A DNA stretch of 64,000 bases from Tabrizicola soli (GCF_015999335.1 NZ_JAEACP010000001.1:62001-126000); one strand, 5' to 3'; counted from the first letter of the stretch, positions 41,519 through 50,725 are shown. A program made the numbers and translations. Notes: a model not told the origin generated them from the letters alone.

Positions 41519-42676
41519 ATGCAGCAACTGACGGCGCGTCAGGTCCTTGACCGGCTGGTCAGCTATCCGACGGTGAGTCGAGGCTCGAACCTGGCGCTGG
41601 TCGACTGGCTGGAAGACTACCTGACGGGGCAGGGGGTTCGCTGCTTCCGGCACTGGAACGAGGACCGGCAGAAGGCTGCGCTGATCGCCCATGCCGGCCC
41701 CTGGGAGGAGGGGGCGGTGGTCCTCTCCGGCCATTCCGACGTGGTGCCGGTGGACGGGCAGGCCTGGACCTCGGACCCCTGGACGGTGACGGAACGCGAC
41801 GGGCGGCTTTACGGGCGCGGGACCTGCGACATGAAGGGTTTCGTCGCGCTGGCGGTCTGGGCGCTGGTCGAGGCGCAGGCGCGGGGGGTGCGGCGGCCGT
41901 TGCAGCTCGCGCTGTCCTATGACGAGGAGATCGGCTGCACCGGCGCGCCGCCGATGATCCGCACCATGCAGGAGGTGGTGCCGAAGGGCAGCGCCGCGAT
42001 CATCGGCGAGCCCAGCCGGATGGGTGTGATCACCGGGCACAAGGGCGGCACCGGCTATCATGTGCATGTGAAGGGGTTCGAGGTGCATTCCTCGCTGCTG
42101 CCCTATGGCGTCTCGGCGATCATGGAGGGGGCGCGGCTGATCGACTGGCTGAACGACACCAATGCCGGGATCCGGGCGAAGCCGCCGACCGGGATAGCCG
42201 CGCGCTTCGACCCGCCCTTCACCACGCTGCATGTCGGGATGATCGAGGGCGGCACCGCGCACAATATCACCGCCGCCGATTGCCGCTTCGCGGTCGAGAT
42301 GCGGGTGGTTCCCGGCGAGTCGATCCCGGACTGGGAGGCGCGCTTCGTCTCGGCCGCGCGCGGGATCGAGGCGGAGATGCAGGCGGTGCGGCCCGAGGCG
42401 GCGATCCATCTGGACCGTTTCTTCGGCGTCCCCGGCCTGCAGCCCGAAGCCGGGGGCGAGGCCGAGGCGCTGGCCCGCCGCCTGACCGGCGACAACCGGA
42501 CGGGCGTGGTGAGCTACGGCACCGAGGCCGGGCAGTTCCAGGAGGCCGGCTATTCCGCCGCGATCTGCGGGCCGGGCGACATCGCCCAGGCACACCAGCC
42601 GGACGAATACCTGGAGGTCTCGGAGTTCCGGGCCGGGGAGCGGTTCATGGAGCGCCTGCTGGAGGCGCTGGGGTGA
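41519..42676 (+). CDS. M20A-family deacetylase (ArgE-like)
   Basis: This 385-aa zinc-dependent amidase resembles acetylornithine deacetylase. Metal ligands are visible in LSGHSDVVPVDG (His and Asp, near residue 76), GRGTCDMKGF (Asp), SYDEEIGCTGA (Glu-Glu) and the C-terminal QAHQPDEYLEV (His). The lid domain contains KGFEVHSSLLPYGVSAI. GGAGG lies 6 nt before ATG 41519, which decides the start; ATG 41501 is upstream in frame. Placed divergent to a peptide importer, it more likely removes acyl groups from imported N-acyl amino acids than serves arginine synthesis. Confidence 0.9.
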   Translation: MQQLTARQVLDRLVSYPTVSRGSNLALVDWLEDYLTGQGVRCFRHWNEDRQKAALIAHAGPWEEGAVVLSGHSDVVPVDGQAWTSDPWTVTERDGRLYGRGTCDMKGFVALAVWALVEAQARGVRRPLQLALSYDEEIGCTGAPPMIRTMQEVVPKGSAAIIGEPSRMGVITGHKGGTGYHVHVKGFEVHSSLLPYGVSAIMEGARLIDWLNDTNAGIRAKPPTGIAARFDPPFTTLHVGMIEGGTAHNITAADCRFAVEMRVVPGESIPDWEARFVSAARGIEAEMQAVRPEAAIHLDRFFGVPGLQPEAGGEAEALARRLTGDNRTGVVSYGTEAGQFQEAGYSAAICGPGDIAQAHQPDEYLEVSEFRAGERFMERLLEALG

Positions 42677-42743
42677 CCTGCCGTCGGCACCCCGCCCCGG
42701 CCCGAGCCTGTGAGCGGCGCCGGAAATCGAACGACTTCCGGGC

Positions 42744-42763
42744 CGATTTCCGTTCGGAAATCG
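42744..42763. repeat. Dispersed palindrome, family 2, copy 2
   Basis: CGATTTCCG and CGGAAATCG flank TT. The 9-bp arms are identical to those at 27120-27139. It lies in the 162-nt gap between the two M20 genes. Confidence 0.8.
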
Positions 42764-42838
42764 CTGTCGCGCAGCTTGTCGCGTTCCCCCTTGCCGAAGC
42801 GGCGGCAAAGGCCCAGGCTTCACCAAAAGGAGACAGCC

Positions 42839-44005
42839 ATGCCGCCCAGGAACCGCTTTGCCGAACTTCTGCCGGAGATCACCGCCTGGCGCCGTGATTT
42901 CCACGAGAATCCCGAGCTGCTGTTCGAGGTCCACCGCACCGCCGGCAAGGTGGCCGGGCTTTGCCGCGGCTTCGGCTGCGACGAGGTGGTGGAAGGCATC
43001 GGCCGCACCGGCGTGGTCGCCGTGATCAAGGGCAAGACCGATACGAAAGGCCGGGTCATCGGCCTGCGCGCCGACATGGATGCGCTGCCGATCCGGGAGC
43101 AGACCGGAGTGCCCTATGCCTCGAAGAGCCCCGGCAGGATGCATGCCTGCGGCCACGACGGCCATACGGCGATGCTTCTGGGGGCGGCGAAATACCTGGC
43201 CGAGACGCGGAATTTCGACGGCACCGTGGTCTGCATCTTCCAGCCGGCCGAGGAGGGCGGCGGCGGCGGGCGCGAGATGGTGCAGGACGGTCTCATCAGC
43301 CGCTGGAAGATCGACGAGGTCTACGGGATGCACAACATGCCGGGCATCCCGGTCGGCCATTTCGCGATCCGTCCCGGCGCGATGATGGCGGCGGCGGACC
43401 AGTTCGAGATCACGGTGACCGGCAAGGGCGGCCATGCCGCCAAGCCGCATGACTGCATCGACAGCACCCTCGTTGCGGCCCATATCGTGGTGGCGATCCA
43501 GACCATCGCCAGCCGCAACGTGGACCCGTTGAAGCAGGTGGTGGTCTCGGTCTGCACCGTCGAGACCGACAGTCCGGCGCATAACGTGATCCCGCAGGTG
43601 GTGAAGATGAAGGGCACCGTCCGCACCCTGGATGCGAAGGTGCAGGACTTCGTGCAGGCGCGCCTGTCGCAGGTGGTCGAGGGCACGGCGCTGGCGCTTG
43701 GCGCAAGTGCCGAGGTCGTCTACCAGCGCGGCTATCCGGTGACGGTCAACGCGGCCGAGAACACCGGCTTCGCCGCCGAGGTCGCGCGCGCGGTCTCGGG
43801 CCAGGTCGATACCGAGACGCCGCCGCTGATGGGGGCCGAGGATTTCAGCTACATGCTGAACGAAAGGCCCGGCGCCTATATCTTCCTCGGCAATGGCGAT
43901 ACCGCGATGGTGCATCATCCGGCCTACAATTTCGACGACAACGCCATCCCCTTCGGCGCGAGCTGGTACGCCGGCATGGCCGAGGCGCGGATGCCTGCCG
44001 GCTGA
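42839..44005 (+). CDS. M20D-family amidohydrolase (hippurate hydrolase-like)
   Basis: This 388-aa enzyme hydrolyses N-acyl amino acids such as hippurate or N-acetyl-diaminopimelate. Family motifs are WRRDFHENPELLFE near residue 16, LRADMDALPI near 76, the metal-binding MHACGHDGHTAMLLG (Cys, His) near 101, FQPAEEGGGGG (Glu pair) near 137 and the C-terminal PLMGAEDFSYML with MVHHPAYNF. AAAAGGAG lies 6-7 nt before the ATG. It follows the ArgE-like gene by 162 nt and is 4 nt upstream of a large sensor kinase gene. Confidence 0.92.
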   Translation: MPPRNRFAELLPEITAWRRDFHENPELLFEVHRTAGKVAGLCRGFGCDEVVEGIGRTGVVAVIKGKTDTKGRVIGLRADMDALPIREQTGVPYASKSPGRMHACGHDGHTAMLLGAAKYLAETRNFDGTVVCIFQPAEEGGGGGREMVQDGLISRWKIDEVYGMHNMPGIPVGHFAIRPGAMMAAADQFEITVTGKGGHAAKPHDCIDSTLVAAHIVVAIQTIASRNVDPLKQVVVSVCTVETDSPAHNVIPQVVKMKGTVRTLDAKVQDFVQARLSQVVEGTALALGASAEVVYQRGYPVTVNAAENTGFAAEVARAVSGQVDTETPPLMGAEDFSYMLNERPGAYIFLGNGDTAMVHHPAYNFDDNAIPFGASWYAGMAEARMPAG

Positions 44006-44009
44006 GCCC

Positions 44010-47000
44010 GTGGAGCAGTCCGGCCAGCCCGCGCCCGACGATGCCCGCCCGGCGCGGGTGGAGCTTCTGGTGGTCGAACTGATCAACCGGCTGCTCGATG
44101 CCGACATGCGCACCGCCGATGCCCGGATCGACGAGGTCCTGGCGCGGCTGGGAACCGCCTGCGGGCTGCGCCGGAGCTTCCTTTTGCGGTTGCGGCCGGA
44201 CGGGTCCTGGTACGGCAGCCATGAATGGGCGGCCGCAGGCGTGCCGGCGTTGCGGCCGCAGATGCGGGCGGCGGCGCAGCGGCATCCGCTCTGGCATGCC
44301 GAGTTCCATGCCGGCCGGCCGGTCGCGGTGCCCCGCAGGGAGGAGGTGCCCGAAGGCAGCGGCGAACGCGCCTTCCTGGAGCGGATCGGGGCCCGGTCGG
44401 CGCTGATGGTGCCGCTGATGGACGGCCCCCGGCTTCTGGGGATCCTCGGCTACGACAGCCGGGACGCGGGCCGGCCCTGGGACGAGGAGGAGCTTTTCCT
44501 CCTGGCCTCGGTCGGCCGCGCGGTGGCCAGCCTCTTGTCGCGCGCCGAGGCGGCGGCCGGAGCCGGGATCCGCGACCATCTGGAGGCGACGTTGCGGGCC
44601 TTGCCCGACCTCGTGGTCGAAATCTGCCCGGAAGGCAGGATCCTGGCCTGCCGCAACGACAGGCTGCCCTGGCTGTCGGGCCTCGTCCGCGCCGGGATCG
44701 GCCGTCCTCTCCGCGAGGTGCTGCCGCATCCGCTGGCCGCGGCCCTGTGCGAACTGCTGGCGACCCCGGCGCGGGCGGCGCGGCGACGGGTGGGGGTCGC
44801 CTCGCCCGTCGCGCCGCATTGGTACGACGTCTCGGTCGCGCCGCTGCCGGTGGAGGCCGACGGGGCGAAGCCCGGCGTGGTGGCGGTGATCCGGGACCTT
44901 TCGGCAGACCAGGTCCAGAGCGAGATGGCCGCATACCGCGAGGGGCAGTTCGCCGCCTTCTTCGAGATGTGCCCGCAGCCGATCCTGCTGAACGACTACG
45001 ACACCGGCCAGATCCTGGACGCGAACGGGGCCTTCAAGACCACCTTCGGGCTGGATCCGCAGGCCGCGCCCGAGCTGCGGGTGCGCGACCTGCTGCCCGC
45101 GGATATCGAGCCTTTCATCGGGCAGGCGATCGCCGAGCTGAAGGCGAAGGGCAGCTACGGCCCGCTCGAGGCCTCGTTGCGCCGGGCGGATGGCAGCCGC
45201 TTCCCGGCCGTCCTGCGCGGCTTTCTCAGCGTCGATCCGAACGGGCGCCGCTTGGTCTGGGCGCTGATCGAGGATGTGACGGCCCTGCGCGCGCAAGGGG
45301 CGGCCCTTCTGGCCGAACGCGAGACGCTGCAGGCCACGCGCCGCCGCTTCCTCTCGGCGATCGAGGCGCTGGACGACGGATTTGCGATCTTCGACGCCGA
45401 TGACCGGCTGGTCCTGTGGAATTCTCCCTACGAGCGGGTGTTCGAGGGCATCGCCGACCTGATCCGGGTGGGCGCGCTGTATGACGACCTTCTGCGCGCG
45501 GCGATCGAGCGGGGCGTCTTCGGCGCACGGGGCGAGCGCGACGAGGCGGCGCTGCAGCGCAGGCTGGACCGGCCGCTGACCGAGGTCTGGGACGGCGAGG
45601 ACCAGCTGGGCGACGGACGGATCATCTGGGTGCGCGAACGCTCGACCCCCGAGGCCGAGACGGTGGGGCTTTACGAGGATGTCACCGCCCGCAGGCTGGC
45701 CGACCGGCGGCTGCAGCAGGTGATGGAGGGCGGCGAGGTCGCCGTCTGGGACTGGGACGACCTGCGCGGGCTCAGTGCGATGAACGACCGCTGGCGCAGC
45801 ATGCTTGGCCTGGAAGACGCGGCCATCGACGCCGCCGATCTCATGCGGCTGGTCCACCGCAGCGACCGGGCCGCCGTGGAGGAGGCGCGGCGCGCGATCC
45901 TTCAGGACGGCAGCGACCAGTTCGACCTGGTGTGCCGGCTGCGCCACTCCAGCGGGCGCTGGCTGTGGTTCCTGGCGCGGGGCAGGGTGCTGGCCCGGCG
46001 CGCCGACGGCAGCCCGCGCCGGATCTCGGGGGTCACGCTGGACATCAGCGCCCGGACCGAGGCGGAACGCAAGCTGTCGCGGCTGATCGACGGCGCGCGG
46101 GTCGGCACCTGGGAGCATGACGTTCGCGACGGTCGCACCGTGGTCGACGAACGCTGGGCCGAGCTTCTGGGCTATCGCGCGGCCGAGCTGAATCCGATCC
46201 CGCGCGACCGCTGGCTGGCGATGATCCACCCGGACGACGCGGCCGACATGCTGCTGCGCGAGGCGCAGTCGTTCTCGGCCGGGGTCTGGCGCATCCAGCA
46301 CGAGATGCGCCTGCGCCACCGCGACGGCCATTGGGTCTGGATCCTGACGCGCGGCCAGGTGATCGACTGGGACTGGGCGGGGCGGCCGCTGGAGATCACC
46401 GGGGTGCATATCGACATTTCGGACGCCAAGCGGCTGGAGGCCGAGCTGGCGCGCGAGCGCGACACGCTGGCGCGGCTGATGGAGACCTCGGTCTCGGGGA
46501 TCATCGCGGTGGATCCGGCCGGGAAGGTGGTCTTCGTCAATGGCGCGGCGGCCTCGGTGCTGGGCCGGCCGATCGCACCGGGCGACGATCTGACGGCGCT
46601 GATGTGCCAGGCGCGGATCGCCACGCAGGAGGGAACCCCCATCCCGCCCGCGGACCTGCCCTTCGTCAAGGCGCTGGCGGGGACCGTCGGCCTGCATGAC
46701 ATGCGTCACTCGATCCTCTGGCCCTGCGGCACGAGGCGCATCGTCTCGGTCAATGCGGCGCGGCTTTCGGCGCCGGGGACCGAACTGGCGGTGGTCTGCT
46801 CGATCACCGACATCACCGCAGCCGTCGAGGCCGAGGAGCGCCTGCGTGCGGCGATGACCGCGGCCGAGGCTGCCAACCGCGCCAAGTCGGATTTCCTGGC
46901 CGCGATGAGCCACGAGATCCGCACCCCCCTGAACGGCGTCCTCGGCATGGCGCATGTGCTGGACCGGCGGCTTTCCGACCCCGAGGATCGCGCCATGCTG

Positions 47001-47993
47001 CAGGTGATCCGCGAATCGGGCGAGCATCTTCTGGGCGTGATCAACGACATCCTGGACCTGGCCAAGATCGAGGCCGGCCGCCTGACGCTGGTGCCGCGGC
47101 CGATGCAGTTCTGCCAGGTGGTGGCGCGGATCGTGACGCTGCATGCGCTGAAGGCCGGCGACAAGGGGGTGAAGATCTCCACCTCCTGCACCGGCGAGGC
47201 CGAGGGAGAACTGCGTTTCGGCGACGAGCAGCGCATCATCCAGATCCTGCACAACCTGCTGGGCAATGCGGTGAAGTTCACCGATTCGGGCGAGATCGTG
47301 CTGGCGGTCGATGCCTCCTCGGCCGAGCGGCTGGTGATCGAGGTGCGCGACACCGGGATCGGCATGGCCGAGGAAGAGCTTGCCGCCGTCCTGGAGGAGT
47401 TCACCCAAGGCCGGGGCGGCCGCTCGCCCCGGCACGGCGGCACGGGGCTGGGCCTTTCCATCGTGCGCCGGCTGGCGCGGCTGATGCAGGGCGATATCAC
47501 CCTGCATTCGCGTCCCGGCCAGGGCCTGACGGCGCGGGTGGACCTCGCGATGCCGGTCGTGCCCGGCGGGCGGAACTCGGCCCCGCCGATCGAGGTGCCG
47601 CCGGTTCCCGCGCTGCGGGTGCTCGCGGCCGAGGACAATGCGACGAACCGGATCATCCTGCAAAGCATGCTGCGGTCGCTGGGCGTCACGGCCGAGATCG
47701 TGGCCTCGGGCGAGGAGATGCTGGAGCGATGGCCGGACGGCGGGCATGACGTGCTCCTCCTCGACATCGCCATGCCCGGCCGGAGCGGGCTGGAAACGCT
47801 GCGACTGTTGCAGGAGAAGGCGCAGGCCAGAGGCGTGGACCTGCCGCCCGCGGTGGCCGTGACGGCCAATGTGATGACCCACCAGATCGAGGCCTACCTC
47901 GCCCAGGGCTTCGCGGCCTGCGTCGCAAAGCCGATCGCGCTGGACCAGCTGGCGCTGGCGCTGATCCACTGCCGGGCGGACGCGACGGCCTAG
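44010..47993 (+). CDS. Multi-PAS hybrid histidine kinase with receiver domain
   Basis: This 1,327-aa protein appears soluble; I see no membrane segment. Domains in order: GAF-like (about residues 17-180), six PAS-type modules (starting near 187, 316, 447, 570, 692 and 820), HisKA with His968 in AMSHEIRTPLNG, HATPase_c (about 1067-1184: NAVKFTDSG, DTGIGM, GGTGLGLSI) and a C-terminal receiver with Asp1252 in LLLDIAMPG and Lys in CVAKPIA. PAS modules 4 and 5 are of the PAS_3 type (EVAVWDWDD, RVGTWEHD). The start is taken as GTG 44010, 4 nt after the amidohydrolase stop; no strong ribosome site is seen, so coupling is likely. No separate response regulator or phosphotransfer protein is adjacent. 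Confidence 0.88.
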   Translation: MEQSGQPAPDDARPARVELLVVELINRLLDADMRTADARIDEVLARLGTACGLRRSFLLRLRPDGSWYGSHEWAAAGVPALRPQMRAAAQRHPLWHAEFHAGRPVAVPRREEVPEGSGERAFLERIGARSALMVPLMDGPRLLGILGYDSRDAGRPWDEEELFLLASVGRAVASLLSRAEAAAGAGIRDHLEATLRALPDLVVEICPEGRILACRNDRLPWLSGLVRAGIGRPLREVLPHPLAAALCELLATPARAARRRVGVASPVAPHWYDVSVAPLPVEADGAKPGVVAVIRDLSADQVQSEMAAYREGQFAAFFEMCPQPILLNDYDTGQILDANGAFKTTFGLDPQAAPELRVRDLLPADIEPFIGQAIAELKAKGSYGPLEASLRRADGSRFPAVLRGFLSVDPNGRRLVWALIEDVTALRAQGAALLAERETLQATRRRFLSAIEALDDGFAIFDADDRLVLWNSPYERVFEGIADLIRVGALYDDLLRAAIERGVFGARGERDEAALQRRLDRPLTEVWDGEDQLGDGRIIWVRERSTPEAETVGLYEDVTARRLADRRLQQVMEGGEVAVWDWDDLRGLSAMNDRWRSMLGLEDAAIDAADLMRLVHRSDRAAVEEARRAILQDGSDQFDLVCRLRHSSGRWLWFLARGRVLARRADGSPRRISGVTLDISARTEAERKLSRLIDGARVGTWEHDVRDGRTVVDERWAELLGYRAAELNPIPRDRWLAMIHPDDAADMLLREAQSFSAGVWRIQHEMRLRHRDGHWVWILTRGQVIDWDWAGRPLEITGVHIDISDAKRLEAELARERDTLARLMETSVSGIIAVDPAGKVVFVNGAAASVLGRPIAPGDDLTALMCQARIATQEGTPIPPADLPFVKALAGTVGLHDMRHSILWPCGTRRIVSVNAARLSAPGTELAVVCSITDITAAVEAEERLRAAMTAAEAANRAKSDFLAAMSHEIRTPLNGVLGMAHVLDRRLSDPEDRAMLQVIRESGEHLLGVINDILDLAKIEAGRLTLVPRPMQFCQVVARIVTLHALKAGDKGVKISTSCTGEAEGELRFGDEQRIIQILHNLLGNAVKFTDSGEIVLAVDASSAERLVIEVRDTGIGMAEEELAAVLEEFTQGRGGRSPRHGGTGLGLSIVRRLARLMQGDITLHSRPGQGLTARVDLAMPVVPGGRNSAPPIEVPPVPALRVLAAEDNATNRIILQSMLRSLGVTAEIVASGEEMLERWPDGGHDVLLLDIAMPGRSGLETLRLLQEKAQARGVDLPPAVAVTANVMTHQIEAYLAQGFAACVAKPIALDQLALALIHCRADATA

Positions 47994-49381
47994 CCGTCGA
48001 AACGGGTCGCGCCGCGTCGCTTTTCATCCACCGGGCGGGTCAGGATCACCGCCTGATAGGCGCGCTGGTCGCAGTTCGCGCGCGGGCAGATCCGGCAGTT
48101 GATCCCGATCGGCACCATGCGCGCGCCCGCGACCGAGAAGGCCTCGGCATAGCCGATCTCGGCCGCATGGGCGATGGTGCAGCCCATGGCCACGGCCAGG
48201 CGGTTGTCCTGGGCGTGGCGGATCCAGGTCGGGCGGTCTACCGTGCGCGAAAAGACGAAATACTGGGTATTGTCAGGCATTTCAACGAATTGCGGGACGA
48301 TCTTCCCAGGGGTCCGGAAGCTGGTGTGCACGTCCAGCCGTGGGCAGGCGCCGCCGAACTCGGCCAGGTGGAAATCGGTCGCGTTGAACCGCTTGGTGAC
48401 GTTGCCGCCCTTGTCGATCCGCAGGAAGAAGAAGGGCACGCCCTGCGCCCCCTCGCGTTGCAGGGTAGTTGCACGGTGGCAGGCCTGCTCGAAGCTGACG
48501 CCGAAGCGGGTGGCGATGTGGTCGAGGTCGTATTTCGTCGCCCGCGCCTCGGCCAGGAAGGCGGCATAGGGCATCAGCACGGCGGCGGCGAAATAGTTCG
48601 CCAGCTCGACCCGCAGCCGCGCCACCCCGCGCGGATCGGCGATGCCCGAGCGGCCGACCAGCAGGTCCAGAAGCTCGCGCTGTTCGAGAAGGCCGCACAT
48701 GTGGACCAGCTGGAAGGTGCGGTTGGTGTGGTCCAGCGCCTCGGACAGCAGGATCTCGCGCCGGGCCTCGTCGTACTGGCGCAGCGTGCCGGGCAGGTCC
48801 TCGACCCGTGCCAGCCTGACCGAGATGCCAAGCCCCTCGCGCAGGCGATGCTTCAGCGAGGTGTAGATCTCGTCGCGCTCGACCGGGGCGGGCCAGAAAC
48901 GTTCGGCGGCCTCCTCCAACTCGCGGAAATGGTTGCGGTGGCGGCGGAAGACGGTGTGGACGGCGGCCTCGGGGCTGGCGGCGATGGTGCCGCCGTCGCC
49001 CTCGTTCCGGGCGAGAAGCTGGTCGTTCGCTGCCTGCCAGGACCGATGGAGACGCAGGAAGGCCGCCGCGAGATCGGGCGCATGGACCAGCGCCGCGCGC
49101 AGTTGCGGCAGGTCGGGGCGGGTGTCGAAGATCGGGTCCAGAAGGGCCGCGCGCAGGTCGGCAAGCTGGCTGGCGCCGTCCTCGTCCATGATCTCGCGCC
49201 AGTCGACGCCATAGGATTCGAAGAGGCGCAGCAGAACCTGGACCGAGACCGATCTTTCGTTGTTTTCCAGCAGGTTGACGTATGAGGCGCTGATCCCCAG
49301 CTTGCGCGCCATGCCGCCCTGGGTCTCACCGCGCTCCAGCCGCAAGCGGCGGAGATGGGGGCCGATGAAGGTTTTCCGCAT
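47990..49381 (-). CDS. ScfR-type (short-chain fatty acyl-CoA) transcriptional regulator
   Basis: This 463-aa regulator has an N-terminal XRE helix-turn-helix (about residues 5-62: LRRLRLERGETQGGMARKLG), a middle IrrE/DUF955-like domain (about 160-290) with VELANYFAAAVLMPYAAFL, and a C-terminal DUF2083 domain with the Cys cluster NCRICPRANCDQRAY. This is the layout of RamB, MccR and PccR, which sense short-chain acyl-CoA and control acetate or propionate assimilation. The M78 HExxH zinc motif is degenerate, as in the regulators. ATG 49381 is preferred over GTG 49393. It is divergent from the sgaA-mcl-mtkAB operon, its likely target. Confidence 0.88.
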   Translation of the reverse strand: MRKTFIGPHLRRLRLERGETQGGMARKLGISASYVNLLENNERSVSVQVLLRLFESYGVDWREIMDEDGASQLADLRAALLDPIFDTRPDLPQLRAALVHAPDLAAAFLRLHRSWQAANDQLLARNEGDGGTIAASPEAAVHTVFRRHRNHFRELEEAAERFWPAPVERDEIYTSLKHRLREGLGISVRLARVEDLPGTLRQYDEARREILLSEALDHTNRTFQLVHMCGLLEQRELLDLLVGRSGIADPRGVARLRVELANYFAAAVLMPYAAFLAEARATKYDLDHIATRFGVSFEQACHRATTLQREGAQGVPFFFLRIDKGGNVTKRFNATDFHLAEFGGACPRLDVHTSFRTPGKIVPQFVEMPDNTQYFVFSRTVDRPTWIRHAQDNRLAVAMGCTIAHAAEIGYAEAFSVAGARMVPIGINCRICPRANCDQRAYQAVILTRPVDEKRRGATRFDG

Positions 49382-49400
49382 ACCGTCGCACACATCCCGC

Positions 49401-49443
49401 TTTTGTATGATTTACAATATTACAAAATTGTCAGGTTGTAAAT
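49401..49443. promoter_or_regulatory. AT-rich operator-like region between scfR-type gene and sgaA
   Basis: Two interlocking inverted repeats: TTTTGTA (49401-49407) with TACAAAA (49421-49427), and ATTTACAA (49410-49417) with TTGTAAAT (49436-49443). The related half-sites (TTTTGTA/TTGTAAAT) suggest a binding site for the adjacent ScfR-type regulator. Confidence 0.55.
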
Positions 49444-49525
49444 TCTCGCGTTCACAGCGAAACCCGCTTTGACTTTCAAGAACTTCGCCAAGGTGACAGC
49501 TTTCCTTCAACCGAGGGAGGACGCT

Positions 49526-50725
49526 ATGCGCACAGGTATCAACACGCTTTTCATTCCAGGCCCGACCAATGTGCCCGAGGTCGTGCGGCGCGCGATGAAC
49601 GTGCCGATGGAGGACCAGCGCGGGCCGGAATTCGGCGCCTTCGTCCTGGGGATCCTGGCCGATCTGAAGAAGGTCTACCAGACCGAGACCGGGCGCGTGA
49701 TCCTGTATCCGGGCTCCGGCACCGGCGCCTGGGAGGCGGCGATCACCAACACGCTGAACCCCGGCGACAAGGTGCTGATGGCGCGGCACGGGCATTTCTC
49801 GACCCTCTGGGCCGAGATGGCCACCAAGCTGGGGCTGGATGTGGAGCTGGTCGACCTCGCCTGGGGCGCCGCGACCCCGGTGAACGAGTTCGCCCGCCGC
49901 CTGGCCGCCGACCGTCAGGGCAAGATCAAGGCGGTTTTCGTCACCCATAACGAGACCGCGACCGGCGTGACCAGCGATGTGGCCGCGGTGCGCAAGGTGC
50001 TGGACGACAGCTTCCATGACGCGCTGCTCTTCGTCGACGGCGTGTCCTCGATCGGCTCGGTCGAGTTCAAGATGGATGCCTGGGGCGTCGACCTTGCGGT
50101 GACCGGCAGCCAGAAGGGGCTGATGTGCCCGGCGGGATTCGGCGTGCTGGCGGTGTCGCAGAAGGCGCTGGCGGCCTCGGCCCAGGCGACCTCGAAGCGG
50201 GCGTTCTTCGACCTGAAGGACTATGACATGCTCGCCGACACCGGCTATTTCCCCTACACCCCTCCGGCGCAACTTCTGCACGGGATGCGCGCGGCGCTGG
50301 ACCGGATCCTGGCCGAGGGGCTGGAGAACGTCTTTGCCCGCCATGCGCGCCTGGCCGAGGGCATCCGCCGCGGCGTCGCGGCCTGGGGGCTGGAAACCTG
50401 CGCCGAGCATCAATCGATCGCCTCGAACACCGTCACCGCGATCCGCGTGCCGGAAGGCGTGGACGCGCGCGACGTGATCCGCATCGGCTTCGAACGCTAC
50501 AACACCTCGTTCGGCTCGGGCCTGGCGCGGCTGGGGGGCAAGGTCTTCCGCATCGGCCACCTCGGCGACCTGAACGAGGCGATGTGCCTGACCGCGCTCT
50601 CGGTCGCCGAGATGGCGCTGGCCGAGGCGGGCGCGGCGGTGGAGTTCGGATCGGGCGTCGCGGCGGCGCAGGCCTGGTACGCACAAGGGCGAGCGGTTCG
50701 CACGAACCGGATCGCGGCAGAATAA
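49526..50725 (+). CDS. sgaA: Serine-glyoxylate aminotransferase
   Basis: This 399-aa class-V PLP aminotransferase converts serine and glyoxylate to hydroxypyruvate and glycine, a key serine-cycle step. The PLP Lys is in VTGSQKGLMCPAG (near residue 197). Other features are FIPGPTNVPEVVRRAM at the N-terminus, YPGSGTGAWEAA near residue 70 and FVDGVSSIGSVEF near 170. GGGAGG precedes ATG 49526. It heads an operon with malyl-CoA lyase and malate-CoA ligase, which decides between this and alanine-glyoxylate aminotransferase. Confidence 0.93.
   Translation: MRTGINTLFIPGPTNVPEVVRRAMNVPMEDQRGPEFGAFVLGILADLKKVYQTETGRVILYPGSGTGAWEAAITNTLNPGDKVLMARHGHFSTLWAEMATKLGLDVELVDLAWGAATPVNEFARRLAADRQGKIKAVFVTHNETATGVTSDVAAVRKVLDDSFHDALLFVDGVSSIGSVEFKMDAWGVDLAVTGSQKGLMCPAGFGVLAVSQKALAASAQATSKRAFFDLKDYDMLADTGYFPYTPPAQLLHGMRAALDRILAEGLENVFARHARLAEGIRRGVAAWGLETCAEHQSIASNTVTAIRVPEGVDARDVIRIGFERYNTSFGSGLARLGGKVFRIGHLGDLNEAMCLTALSVAEMALAEAGAAVEFGSGVAAAQAWYAQGRAVRTNRIAAE

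Noticed and set aside
43845-47969. A very long open frame (over 1,300 codons) on the minus strand, opposite the hybrid kinase
   Set aside because: It is the antisense of a clearly conserved kinase. Its translation is low in conserved motifs and rich in Arg, His, Gln and Pro, as expected for a shadow frame in high-GC DNA.
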